64,000 nt of DNA from JAWXBT01 sp964523015 (GTDB lineage Bacteria > Bdellovibrionota_C > UBA2361 > J135): the NCBI GenBank assembly GCA_964523015.1, contig CAZFXN010000006.1, forward strand, positions 10,118 to 74,117. Direction: 5' to 3'. The translations under genes were made by a program, and so were the position numbers. This document shows positions 45,233 through 53,552 of this stretch, in pieces. The notes under the pieces were generated by a model. It was not told the origin of the DNA. It saw only the letters and a program-made list of their open reading frames with translations, and searched no databases. Numbering within the stretch: position 1 is the stretch's first letter; each line of letters starts with the position of its first letter.

Positions 45233-45793
45233 ATGACGATCCCGTCAAGTCAGCGATTGGGCTTTGTGCTTCAACGCTACACGACAACACCGATCTCAGA
45301 GTATGGGGAGATCCCCGTCCAGGGTCGAGCGTTCAACGAGACTGCTGTTCTTCGCACTGAGATGCGGCTTCGCCGTGCCGATCCCAATCTGGTCTTCTCC
45401 GGAAACTTCTGGTTCGACTTCCGTCAAAGTGACGGGATGCCGAAGTCTGTGAGGCGATTCTTCGAATCGTACCTCGCGGTCACAGGGACGACTGATCTCT
45501 CTCAACTCGAAGTTCTGAATCCGGCCCGGTTCACACAAGAACTTCACGGATTCGGTGGTGCGATGACGTACTTCGGAGATCGGAGCAACGAGGAGATGAT
45601 TCAAACCTTCTTCCTCTCTGCTTCAATCCTCCATCCGCGCGGACGCAAGGAAGGCTCACCCAAACTGGGTAGCCTACTGCAAGTCTTCCTCGATACCCTC
45701 GATGAGGACTTTCCTGGCAACACGTTGATGAGCGGGTTCGAGAAATTCCTGCAGCCTCGTCGACGCAAACAGCGGATTCACGCCAGCTTCTGA
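45233..45793 (+). CDS. GC-rich orphan gene, unknown function
   Basis: 186 residues, soluble, no signal or membrane segment. The middle has FSGNFWFDFRQSDG, a helical FTQELHGFGGAMTYFG part and an Arg/Lys-rich end (RRRKQR). I recognise no family. Strong coding support: CAGGAGGGG 4 bases before the ATG, consistently GC-rich codons and a textbook terminator 10 bases after the stop. It differs sharply in composition from pyrD and carD on either side, which suggests recent transfer. The large hairpin cluster lies directly upstream. Confidence 0.75.
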   Translation: MTIPSSQRLGFVLQRYTTTPISEYGEIPVQGRAFNETAVLRTEMRLRRADPNLVFSGNFWFDFRQSDGMPKSVRRFFESYLAVTGTTDLSQLEVLNPARFTQELHGFGGAMTYFGDRSNEEMIQTFFLSASILHPRGRKEGSPKLGSLLQVFLDTLDEDFPGNTLMSGFEKFLQPRRRKQRIHASF

Positions 45794-45803
45794 GTCCCCC
45801 GAT

Positions 45804-45864
45804 CCCCTCTGTCGCGGCTAAGATCAATCCTATTTGGGAATGCTCTTATGCTGCGACAGAGGGG
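45804..45864 (+). terminator. Rho-independent terminator of the 45233 gene
   Basis: CCCCTCTGTCGC (45804-45815) pairs perfectly with GCGACAGAGGGG (45853-45864). TAAGA/TCTTA inside the loop extend the structure. A pyrimidine tract with T6 follows. It lies 10 bases after the stop codon. Confidence 0.78.
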
Positions 45865-46009
45865 GACTTCTCTCTTCTTCTTTTTTCTCCGCTCTTTTAT
45901 CCTCTCTTTTCTCCTGTTTTTAACAAATGTTTCTAGGATCACCTATGTAGAAATTCTCCACAATTTAACCTATAACAATTCGAAACACATTTATGTTAAA
46001 TAGAGCGAT

Positions 46010-47080
46010 ATGAATCTCTATAAACTTATCCGTCCTCTACTTTTTACCCTCGATCCTGAGACTGCTCATAAAGTTACGATGTCTCTCACTTGCGTTACAA
46101 AAATTCAGCCAGTTAAATCTCTAATCTCTTCCCTTTTTTATTTTGAAGATCCAAGACTAAATGTTGATCTTTTTGGCTTAACTTTTAGAAACCCTCTTGG
46201 ATTTGCTGCCGGGATTGATAAAAGCTGTACTGCCCTAGAACTCCTTTCCTGCCTTGGACCCGGTGCTATCGAAGTCGGCGTAGTAAGTGCAAAACCGCAA
46301 CTTGGAAATGAACGACCAAGAATTTTTAGATTCCCTGAGCAAAGGGCAATAATTAACCGGATGGGAAATCCAAATATCGGTGCTGATGCTGCTGCTCTAA
46401 ATCTCAAAGCAACGAGAAAGCTTAACCTTAAGTTACCGCATATCGGTCTCAATATCGGTAAAACAACAGCTACCCCTCTTGAAGAAGCCACTGCTGATTG
46501 TGTTTACACTTTAAAAACACTTTATGATTATGTTGATTATTTTATAATTAATGTCTCCTGCCCTAACGTAAAAGATTATTCAAAATTACAGGAAAAAGAA
46601 CATCTTTTAGAATTACTTATGGGACTGCAAGAAGCAAACGTTAGAAACAAACCTCTCCTTGTAAAACTTGCACCAGATCTATCAGAGATTGAGGTAGATG
46701 ATGCCTTAGAGTGCTGTCTTGATACCAAGTTAAAACATAAAATTGCCGGTATTATCGCTACAAACACTACCCTTACACGGGATGGACTTCCACTTTCCGC
46801 TCCTAGTACAGGAGGTATGAGCGGAAAACCATTATTTGAAAAATCTCTTACAATGATCTCTTCTCTTTCAAAAAAACTAACTGGAAAGTTACCCATAGTT
46901 GGAGTTGGTGGAGTATCCTCCGCTGAAGACGTGATTACAATGTTAAAAGCTGGTGCTAGCTTAGTTGAATTCTATACAGCTCTAGTTTATGAGGGCCCAG
47001 GACTTGTCAAAAAGATTAAGCAAGATCTAATAAAGATTATGGATCAAGACGGAGTTAAAAAAATTACAGAGTATTGTTAA
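46010..47080 (+). CDS. pyrD: Dihydroorotate dehydrogenase (quinone), class 2
   Basis: A 356-residue membrane-associated flavoprotein that oxidises dihydroorotate with quinone, step four of UMP synthesis, so it complements the pyr operon at 7-14 kb. The N-terminal amphipathic helix (residues 1-35) marks class 2. FMN-site motifs include NPLGFAAGIDKS, NRMGNPNIGAD, INVSCPNV, the TTGGMSGKPL-like segment STGGMSGKPL and VGVGGVSSAED. It is monocistronic on the plus strand, convergent with the aminopeptidase gene. Confidence 0.95.
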   Translation: MNLYKLIRPLLFTLDPETAHKVTMSLTCVTKIQPVKSLISSLFYFEDPRLNVDLFGLTFRNPLGFAAGIDKSCTALELLSCLGPGAIEVGVVSAKPQLGNERPRIFRFPEQRAIINRMGNPNIGADAAALNLKATRKLNLKLPHIGLNIGKTTATPLEEATADCVYTLKTLYDYVDYFIINVSCPNVKDYSKLQEKEHLLELLMGLQEANVRNKPLLVKLAPDLSEIEVDDALECCLDTKLKHKIAGIIATNTTLTRDGLPLSAPSTGGMSGKPLFEKSLTMISSLSKKLTGKLPIVGVGGVSSAEDVITMLKAGASLVEFYTALVYEGPGLVKKIKQDLIKIMDQDGVKKITEYC

Positions 47081-47099
47081 TACTCTTTCTAAGACCCTT

Positions 47100-48338
47100 C
47101 TAAAATTCCTTCCAGGCACCATTTTTTATTAGCTCAATTGTCTTACCACTATAGGTTTTAGCTACGACATCGACCTCTTCTGATGAGATCATCATATCAG
47201 TATGAACTGAACTCTCATTACAGCCTATGTTTTTAGCCTCACTAGAATCGAGGGTATCTCCCCCTTCTATACAAAACTTATAGGCCGATCCAACAGCGAT
47301 ATGACAAGCTGCATTTTCATCAAACAAGATCTCTTCAAAGATAAGTCCAGTTTGATAAATTGGAGAATCAATACCAACGAGTGCTACTTCACCTAATCGT
47401 CTCGCTCCCTCATCGCTTGATATATATTCAGAGAATGTTTCAGCTCCACTCTCGGCTTTAAAATCAACGATGTTGCCATCTTTAAACTCCATCGTTAGCC
47501 CTTGGATTAATTTACCATTGATTAAAAATGGCCTTGTTGCTCTTACTTTTCCATTTGTCTCTCGATAATCTGGAGTTGTAAAAACCTCTTCGGTTGGAAT
47601 ATTTGGCTCAAACGGAACACCTCTAGGACTTATATCTGTACCACCTTTGAACTTCGATCTTTCATGAAGTCCAACTCTAAGATCTGTCCCTGGTCCAGTA
47701 AAATGTAGCTCTTTTAATTTTAGTTCATTTAGTTTTTTTGCTCTATTTGCAAGCAACGTATTGTGAGCTTTCCAAGCTTGCAAACAATCAGCTCTATCAA
47801 CTCGACACATTGAAAATATATTATCCCAAAGTGCAGCGTAGGCATCCTCGGCAGATTTCTTAGGAAATATTTTTTTAGCCCAAGCTGGAGTTGCCGCGGC
47901 GGCAACTGTCCAATGTACCTTTGATTTACCGATCCCCTCATCATAAAAATACTGGATGGCTTGACGCTGATACATTCTTTGAATATTAATTTTTTTAGGA
48001 TCTAAATCTGAAAGCAGATCAGGATCTTCTGGCCCTACTATTTTTAAATTTGCGCCAACCTCGTCCACTAATTCAGAATATTTGGAGGCTATAAATGATG
48101 GAACGTACTTAAGAGACTCCTCATTGGAATTTTCAATTCTGAGCTTTACCAACCGCATATCGGTCAAATCAACGTTTACAAATTTAGCCCCGTGTTTATA
48201 AGCTGCTTCGGCGACTAAAAGGGCAAAGTCTTTGTGAAACGGCTCTGTTGAAATATTTACAATCTGCCCAGGTTGGACATTTAGGCCATGAGTAGCAAGT
48301 AATTCAGCGTATGCTTTTTGCTTATCAAAGAGGGTCAT
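47100..48338 (-). CDS. M29-family aminopeptidase
   Basis: A 412-residue metal-dependent exopeptidase of the AmpS/PepS/aminopeptidase T family. The helical N-terminal half includes VNISTEPFHKDFALLVAEAAYKHGAKFVNVD-type features, with DLTDMR. The C-terminal catalytic half has FTGPGTDLRVGLHERSKF, IPTEEVFTTPD and late metal ligands in NESSVHTDMMI. Length is normal for M29. The gene ends 20 bases from the convergent pyrD. Confidence 0.88.
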   Translation of the reverse strand: MTLFDKQKAYAELLATHGLNVQPGQIVNISTEPFHKDFALLVAEAAYKHGAKFVNVDLTDMRLVKLRIENSNEESLKYVPSFIASKYSELVDEVGANLKIVGPEDPDLLSDLDPKKINIQRMYQRQAIQYFYDEGIGKSKVHWTVAAAATPAWAKKIFPKKSAEDAYAALWDNIFSMCRVDRADCLQAWKAHNTLLANRAKKLNELKLKELHFTGPGTDLRVGLHERSKFKGGTDISPRGVPFEPNIPTEEVFTTPDYRETNGKVRATRPFLINGKLIQGLTMEFKDGNIVDFKAESGAETFSEYISSDEGARRLGEVALVGIDSPIYQTGLIFEEILFDENAACHIAVGSAYKFCIEGGDTLDSSEAKNIGCNESSVHTDMMISSEEVDVVAKTYSGKTIELIKNGAWKEF

Positions 48339-48464
48339 CTTCGTACCTCTGTTTTAAAACTATCAACTTTTAACACACAGTGGAAAAAGAGCACAGGAAA
48401 AATGAGCTCAGAGATTCACTTACAGAGGCATTCACCACCTAGAGGGGCGATATACTGTGCAAAT

Positions 48465-48492
48465 ACTAATGCGGAAGGGCTTCCGCATTAGT
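48465..48492. repeat. 13-bp perfect hairpin between the M29 gene and a small gene
   Basis: ACTAATGCGGAAG (48465-48477) and CTTCCGCATTAGT (48480-48492) are exact complements around a two-base centre. There is no U-tract on either strand. It may be a palindromic repeat, a protein site or an mRNA end for the small gene 51 bases away. Confidence 0.65.
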
Positions 48493-48543
48493 GAGGAACA
48501 TAAGCGGGGAAGCGCTGATACTATCCCCTCTTACTATGAATAA

Positions 48544-48717
48544 TTAGCTGATAGTAATATTTGAAAGATCTTTATCTGAAATTTCATCTTCTACTTGTCC
48601 ACGCTCTTTTTGCTTAGATTCCTTTTTTTCCTTGCAGCATGTTCCCTTAACAGCAAGTGATATAAGCCTCATATCTGAAGCAATGTACTCAGTAACATCT
48701 TTTATTTTTAGATTCAT
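48544..48717 (-). CDS. 57-residue protein, unknown function
   Basis: A short gene: MNLKIKDVTEYIASDMRLIS, then a TCCKEKK segment with a Cys pair, then a highly charged Lys/Glu/Asp half. An AAGGAG Shine-Dalgarno lies 8 bases before the ATG, stronger than for most genes in this window, and the codon use matches the host. It lies 175 bases downstream of the MoxR-like ATPase on the same strand. The paired Cys could bind metal. I recognise no family. Confidence 0.6.
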   Translation of the reverse strand: MNLKIKDVTEYIASDMRLISLAVKGTCCKEKKESKQKERGQVEDEISDKDLSNITIS

Positions 48718-48892
48718 CGCTCGAACTCCTTCTCGATGATAAACATTCCTTTGTCGAGCCGTAGGTTTTGCAAACCTGAATGTGGCCCTAACATTGAATT
48801 CGTCTAAAACAAAAGATTACTGTCTAAAACGTGGCGAAATTTCTTTCTGATACTAAATTAATAGATTTTCGTAGGGATGCGTAGAAATGTTC

Positions 48893-50047
48893 CTAAAACT
48901 GATTCTCCATATCCTTTAGAGCCTGTGCACGTTTAGCCTCTTCAGGATCGGCGATGATCTTATCTAGAATAAGTCTACCGAATCGAGCATAGATAACGTC
49001 CATCGGACAGTATCTTGAATCGTTAATTAACGGATCCATAAAATCAGGATGAAATCGCATCATATGCTCAAGTACTGCGCGATCATGTTCAGATTTGGCT
49101 AAGATATTCCAGATATTCTTACCGATAAAGGTAAAATCTCTTGAGCCCCAATCAAGGAGTTGCTGAACATAGTATCCGGCAGCTAAAAGCTCTTCAGGAG
49201 CTGGTGGACGTTGAAATCTATATGAACCATCACTTGCCCGCATACGATCGGCCAGATCCACTAAGTTAGAAACAAGTTGAGGATTACAGTGAGGGGATAA
49301 GATATTTTTCTCTAAAGTTGAATCAAGATAGGTCATGGTTATCGGATGAACACGTCTTAAAAGTGCTTCATCAGGTACCCGATTAAAGTTCTTTGTAAAT
49401 ATAATTAAAAGATTATCGATGTTAGCACTAATTTCTGGTCGTGATTCTAACCAAATTATTCCATCCTGAATCGGACCCAAAAAGAAGGTATCAATTGCCC
49501 CATCAGGCTTATCTAATTCGTCAACTAGTAAGATGACAGGCTGCTTTTGTGAAGCTAAAAAGGCTCTAGAAAGTATCCCTAAATTCATCATTGCACTTGG
49601 ATCAGAGGCATCTTTTCCAGTCATGGCATTTACCATGGCTAACGTTGAAGGAGATTCGATTAAATTCTGGGTTGGCATCCCGGTATAGCAGCTAAGACAC
49701 ATGAACTCTGCCCCAGTGATCTTGGCCAGCGATTTAGCCATAAAGCTTTTTCCGCAACCAGATGGGCCCTCTAGCAATAATGTCCTAACTTTTTCTGATG
49801 GGGTATTAAGAACTAAAGCGATCTGAAATGAAATGAATTCTAAACACTGGTATCCAACAGTAGCTAATTTATCTACCAGTTCCTTTGGATTACCAACAAC
49901 CAATCCTGAAGTTTTACTTTGAGAGACTTCGATTGAAGCTGTATTTGTTTTTGTAGTTTTTGTAGTCTCAGGTTGAGGTTCTTTAACTGTTGCCCCAACA
50001 TCTGCAACCTTAAGAGAAACCTGCCCTTGCTTCCTAAGTGGAATCAT
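48893..50047 (-). CDS. MoxR-like AAA+ ATPase
   Basis: 384 residues. A Thr/Lys-rich N-terminal ~50 residues precede an AAA+ core: Walker A GPSGCGKS at 94-101, Walker B ILLVDELDKPDG, and an arginine-finger-like segment in NRVPDEALLRRVHPITM. MoxR-type ATPases usually load or remodel a von Willebrand factor A partner; none is next to it. Because no partner is visible, its client is unknown. The small 57-residue gene is next downstream. Confidence 0.8.
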   Translation of the reverse strand: MIPLRKQGQVSLKVADVGATVKEPQPETTKTTKTNTASIEVSQSKTSGLVVGNPKELVDKLATVGYQCLEFISFQIALVLNTPSEKVRTLLLEGPSGCGKSFMAKSLAKITGAEFMCLSCYTGMPTQNLIESPSTLAMVNAMTGKDASDPSAMMNLGILSRAFLASQKQPVILLVDELDKPDGAIDTFFLGPIQDGIIWLESRPEISANIDNLLIIFTKNFNRVPDEALLRRVHPITMTYLDSTLEKNILSPHCNPQLVSNLVDLADRMRASDGSYRFQRPPAPEELLAAGYYVQQLLDWGSRDFTFIGKNIWNILAKSEHDRAVLEHMMRFHPDFMDPLINDSRYCPMDVIYARFGRLILDKIIADPEEAKRAQALKDMENQF

Positions 50048-50584
50048 ATCTACCTAATAAAACTCTGAAAAAGTGCAATTCAATTGCGTAACTATTCAGT
50101 ACTGTTATGACAGGTTGTGGCCTTTGGGTGACATTTATATAGGCCCAAAATAAAGGCTAATTAGCTAATCTTTCAAGAGTTTTTCTAGTATTATTACTAT
50201 ACTTTCCTATCTGACCCTCTCCTCTTAAAAAATCCCTTACTTCTACGTAGAAGTAAAATGGAAAACTTTGTTAATATATTTATCTAAAGTTGGTGGCGGA
50301 TTTTTATAATAGCTACACAGATAAAAATTAAAAAAGTTTTGAAATTCCAAAAGATGACTACTTTTCTCTTGACAGGATTTCTAGAGCATCCTCTTAAGCT
50401 AAGATCAAATCTAAATAAAGACCTATTAAACGCTTTACGATTCTCTATAAAAATTTTTTTTAAAATACCATCGCGATTTTTGGTAAAGATACGAGATCTC
50501 ACCTCCTTGCCCCTCTAAGAGGCCCTCAAAAACCTATGATATGCTTATTATATAATGCGAAATATTTAAATCTTAGGAAGCGGT
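50048..50584. other. 537-base intergenic region with a 20-base palindrome
   Basis: It contains the promoter-side sequence of the ATPase gene, the palindrome at 50237-50256 and, just before 50585, a TATAAT hexamer near 50551 and AGGAAG likely belonging to the HNH pseudogene. A minus-strand open frame at 50284-50502 has only a GTG start directly abutting its AAGGAG and no recognisable content; I do not call it. Confidence 0.5.
50237..50256. repeat. 20-base perfect palindrome (left flank of HNH pseudogene)
   Basis: The core ACTTCTACGTAGAAGT, extended by TT and AA, is self-complementary. Its first 12 bases recur exactly at 51306-51317 on the other side of the HNH pseudogene. Confidence 0.75.
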
Positions 50585-51253
50585 ATGGATATTAAAAATT
50601 TATCAGATAACGAATTAACCTCTCGAATAGATTTACTTAGAAGTAAGTAACGAGAGATCACTCTTAAATTTCTTATTCATCTTGGGGAATTTGATAAGAG
50701 AAGATTATACTTAGAATTAGGGTTCTCGTCCCTTTTTGATTACTGTACTAGGAAACTCGGGTATTCTGATGGGAGTGCATTTAGAAGGTTAGAGAGTGCT
50801 AGATGCCTTAGAGAGAATCCTGAATTATCTAACTATATTCTATCTGGAAAAGTCTCTCTACCTAAAGAGGTTTATAATGAGCTTCAAATCCTTAGGTCTA
50901 AGCTATCAAATAAACTAGGATCAAATATCTCTATTGAGGCAGTCTTTCCTGAGTTAATTAAAAGTTACGATAAAAAAGGTAGGGCAACGATAGTAAGAAA
51001 ATCAAACGAGAATAGTCGATATATTCCCGTCTCAATAAAGAGAGAGGTCTCCGATCGTGATGGATGTCAATGCAGCTATGTTTCCCCAAATGGAGTGCGT
51101 TGTACCCAGAATCATTATCTTAACTATGATCATGTAAGGCTGTTTGCATTAGGTGGGAAAACAAATAGTGATAATCTTAGACTTTTATGTCGAGCCCATA
51201 ATCAGATGTTTGCTAGAATGACTTTTGGTGAGTTAGATTTTGCTCGGAAATAA
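50585..51253 (+). pseudogene. HNH endonuclease broken by an in-frame stop
   Basis: ATG at 50585 with AGGAAG ahead, but codon 22 is TAA (50648-50650). Reading through it, the frame is intact to 51253, about 222 codons. After the stop comes LGEFDKRRLYLELGFSSLFD, the helical N-terminal part typical of these proteins. Then comes an HNH core: C and H residues around RDGCQCSY, NYDHVRLFALGGKTNSDN and LRLLCRAHNQ. The family (HNH with a DUF222-like N-terminus) is multi-copy in some deltaproteobacteria. A single base change from GAA, CAA or AAA would explain the stop. Confidence 0.82.
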
Positions 51254-51305
51254 TCAATCGAAATAATTTTTAATAAAGAGGAAATCTTGGGTAGTTTCCC
51301 TATTT

Positions 51306-51326
51306 TTACTTCTACGTCGAAGTCAA
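51306..51326. repeat. Imperfect palindrome (right flank of HNH pseudogene)
   Basis: ACTTCTACGTCGAAGT with TT before and CAA after. It matches the left-flank palindrome (50237-50256) over its first 12 bases and again in GAAGT, with one substitution and one inserted C. Confidence 0.65.
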
Positions 51327-51358
51327 TCTGTATTTATTTGGTTTACAAAGAGGATAAG

Positions 51359-52234
51359 TTAATAATTCATCACAAGATGCTCGGTAACGGCACCGCGCTT
51401 ATCAGCTTTTGAATTAATCATTCTAAGCATTGGAACATCAACTACTCTAAATCCAGAATAGAGCTCTTTGGTCAAATCGTGTCCAGCATTTGAAAGCATT
51501 AAGATTACACCACGTTTATCAAGATCTCTAAATAAAGAGGCTAATTCCTGCTGCTCTTCCATACCAAATCCACCCTTATCATAGGCTGTAAAAGATGAAG
51601 TTTTATTAAGTGGAATATACGGAGGATCAAAATATACAAAATCTCCCTCTCCAAACGCTTCCCAAGGGAGATCTTGAAACGGAATATTTTCAATTACTGC
51701 ACCCTTAAGTGCATCAGAGCAAGCCAAAATTCTTTCAGTATCTACAATAGTAGGATTAGTGTATCGCCCAAAGGGAACATTAAATATGCCCTTTGAATTA
51801 ACCCGATAAAGACCATTAAAGCCTGTTCGATTTAAATAGATCATCCGTGCTGCCACCTCGACTTCTGTAAGTCCTGTTGGATCGATCGCCCGAACAGAGT
51901 AGTAATAATCTTTATCGTAGTAGTGTCTTGAAAGTGCTTCAATTAAATCTCTTGGCTTATCGCGAACCATTCGATATGTAGTAATTAACTCAGCATTACT
52001 ATCAGCTAAAAAAGAGGATCCCGGTTGGAGATGAAAGAAAAGTGCAGCCCCTCCTAGGAATGGCTCACAATACATTTTGAAATTTCGAGGGAGGTACTCT
52101 TTAAGACGGGGAATCATCCCCCTTTTGCCACCGGCCCATTTAAGAAATGGTACAGCATCAGCCGCTCTAAGACGAAGACGAGATTTTATTTTGGCAGTAT
52201 TAGACACGGAGACAACACCTCTTAACGGAGGCAA
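51359..52234 (-). CDS. dam: DNA adenine methyltransferase (Dam-type, D12 class)
   Basis: A 291-residue alpha-class N6-adenine methyltransferase. The SAM motif is FLKWAGGKRGMIPRLKEYLP, followed by YCEPFLGGAALFFHL, and the catalytic motif is DPPY at 203-206. Order and spacing match Dam, which methylates GATC in mismatch repair and replication control. No restriction partner is adjacent, so it is probably solitary. GATC looks over-represented in this window. A ~25-residue N-terminal extension precedes the conserved start. Confidence 0.88.
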   Translation of the reverse strand: MPPLRGVVSVSNTAKIKSRLRLRAADAVPFLKWAGGKRGMIPRLKEYLPRNFKMYCEPFLGGAALFFHLQPGSSFLADSNAELITTYRMVRDKPRDLIEALSRHYYDKDYYYSVRAIDPTGLTEVEVAARMIYLNRTGFNGLYRVNSKGIFNVPFGRYTNPTIVDTERILACSDALKGAVIENIPFQDLPWEAFGEGDFVYFDPPYIPLNKTSSFTAYDKGGFGMEEQQELASLFRDLDKRGVILMLSNAGHDLTKELYSGFRVVDVPMLRMINSKADKRGAVTEHLVMNY

Positions 52235-52280
52235 TTTACCCTGATTACGTTGCTATGAAAAGAGGTATCGGTAGGCCTCA

Positions 52281-53282
52281 TTAAGTGCCGGAAATAGTGG
52301 AATCTATCTCTTTAGCTGGTGGTTTAGATGCTGTTTTCTCATCAGATTCAATCCTAGCTCGATTCTCTAAAAACCACTGGTATGTAACATCGAGTCCTAG
52401 TGGGAGAAGCACATTGGCTGAAAATGAGATCTCTTCCTTGGCTTTAGAAACATCAAGGCATCGTCGTGGCTGGCCATTTGGTTTTGTAGTATCCCAAGCT
52501 ATTTCACCTTGAAAACCTGTAACTTTCTTAACTGTAGTAGCCAATTCTTTCATCGTAATCTCACGACCAGATCCTATATTCATTGGATCTGCGGAATCAT
52601 ACCTCTCAGCAGCTAAGCGAACAGCTAAAGCAGCATCCTCAACAAAAAGAAACTCTCGACTAGCACTACCATCTCCCCACAAAACTACTTTGCTATCTCC
52701 ACGTACTTTTGCATCATGGAACTTTCTAAGCATTGCCGGTATCACATGTGAATTTTCTAAATGAAAGTTATCTTTTGGTCCATAAAGATTAACCATCATT
52801 AAGTTAATTCCTTTAAAACCGAACTCTTTTAGGTAAGATTGAAGCTGAACGATCAACATCTTTTTGGCCAATCCATACGGAGCATTTGTCTCCTCTGGAT
52901 AGCCATTCCAGAGATCGCTCTCTTTAAATGGTACTGGTGTAAACTTTGGATACGCACAGATCGTACAAACATTAACAAACTTTTTAATGCCAACTTTGCG
53001 TGCCTCTTCGACCAACTGCACACCGATCATAAGATTTTCATAAAAAAATGTCCCGGGTTGTTTACTATTCGCGCCGATCCCGCCAACTTTTGCAGCTAAG
53101 TGAATTATTGTATCAGCAGGTTTGTCTTTCAGTAAGGCTTTGACTGCTTTAGCATCACATAGATCGTATTCACTTGATCTAAATGTAAAGATATTTTTAA
53201 TCGTTTTGCAGTTTAACTTTAATTCAGAAACTACATGTTGTCCCAAAAATCCATTGGCACCTGTAATAAGGACATTCTTCAT
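52281..53282 (-). CDS. fcl: GDP-L-fucose synthase
   Basis: A 333-residue extended short-chain dehydrogenase. It converts GDP-4-keto-6-deoxymannose to GDP-L-fucose for surface polysaccharide. The NADP-binding loop is GANGFLGQHV. YGLAKKM holds the catalytic Tyr and Lys, AAKVGGIGAN and NLYGPKDNFHLENSHVIPA are typical of GMER. A polar C-terminal tail of ~15 residues is extra. The partner dehydratase gmd is not in the window. Confidence 0.9.
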   Translation of the reverse strand: MKNVLITGANGFLGQHVVSELKLNCKTIKNIFTFRSSEYDLCDAKAVKALLKDKPADTIIHLAAKVGGIGANSKQPGTFFYENLMIGVQLVEEARKVGIKKFVNVCTICAYPKFTPVPFKESDLWNGYPEETNAPYGLAKKMLIVQLQSYLKEFGFKGINLMMVNLYGPKDNFHLENSHVIPAMLRKFHDAKVRGDSKVVLWGDGSASREFLFVEDAALAVRLAAERYDSADPMNIGSGREITMKELATTVKKVTGFQGEIAWDTTKPNGQPRRCLDVSKAKEEISFSANVLLPLGLDVTYQWFLENRARIESDEKTASKPPAKEIDSTISGT

Positions 53283-53552
53283 GGCAAAAACCTAAATTTA
53301 TTTAACCGTATCAGTGAACAAAGCTATGAGTTAATAGATGCCCAATAAATCTAAGAAGCTTCTGATATATATAGCCACGTTTTTTTGTATTAATTTTAGA
53401 CAGTTATGGGCTTTATATTTTGAATATTTATTTATTTTGTAATTAGGTTCTAAAAGGAGTGTAAATCCAGTCTTATTATCATAAATTTCTTTTAATCGCT
53501 TACCTATAACCTTATATTGTTAAGGATCGAAAATTTATAAGAGAATAATTTT

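Noticed and set aside
50284..50502. 72-residue minus-strand open frame before the ATPase/HNH gap
   Set aside because: GTG start directly abuts AAGGAG with no spacing, and the product is a basic/hydrophobic mix of AT-rich sequence with no recognisable domain.
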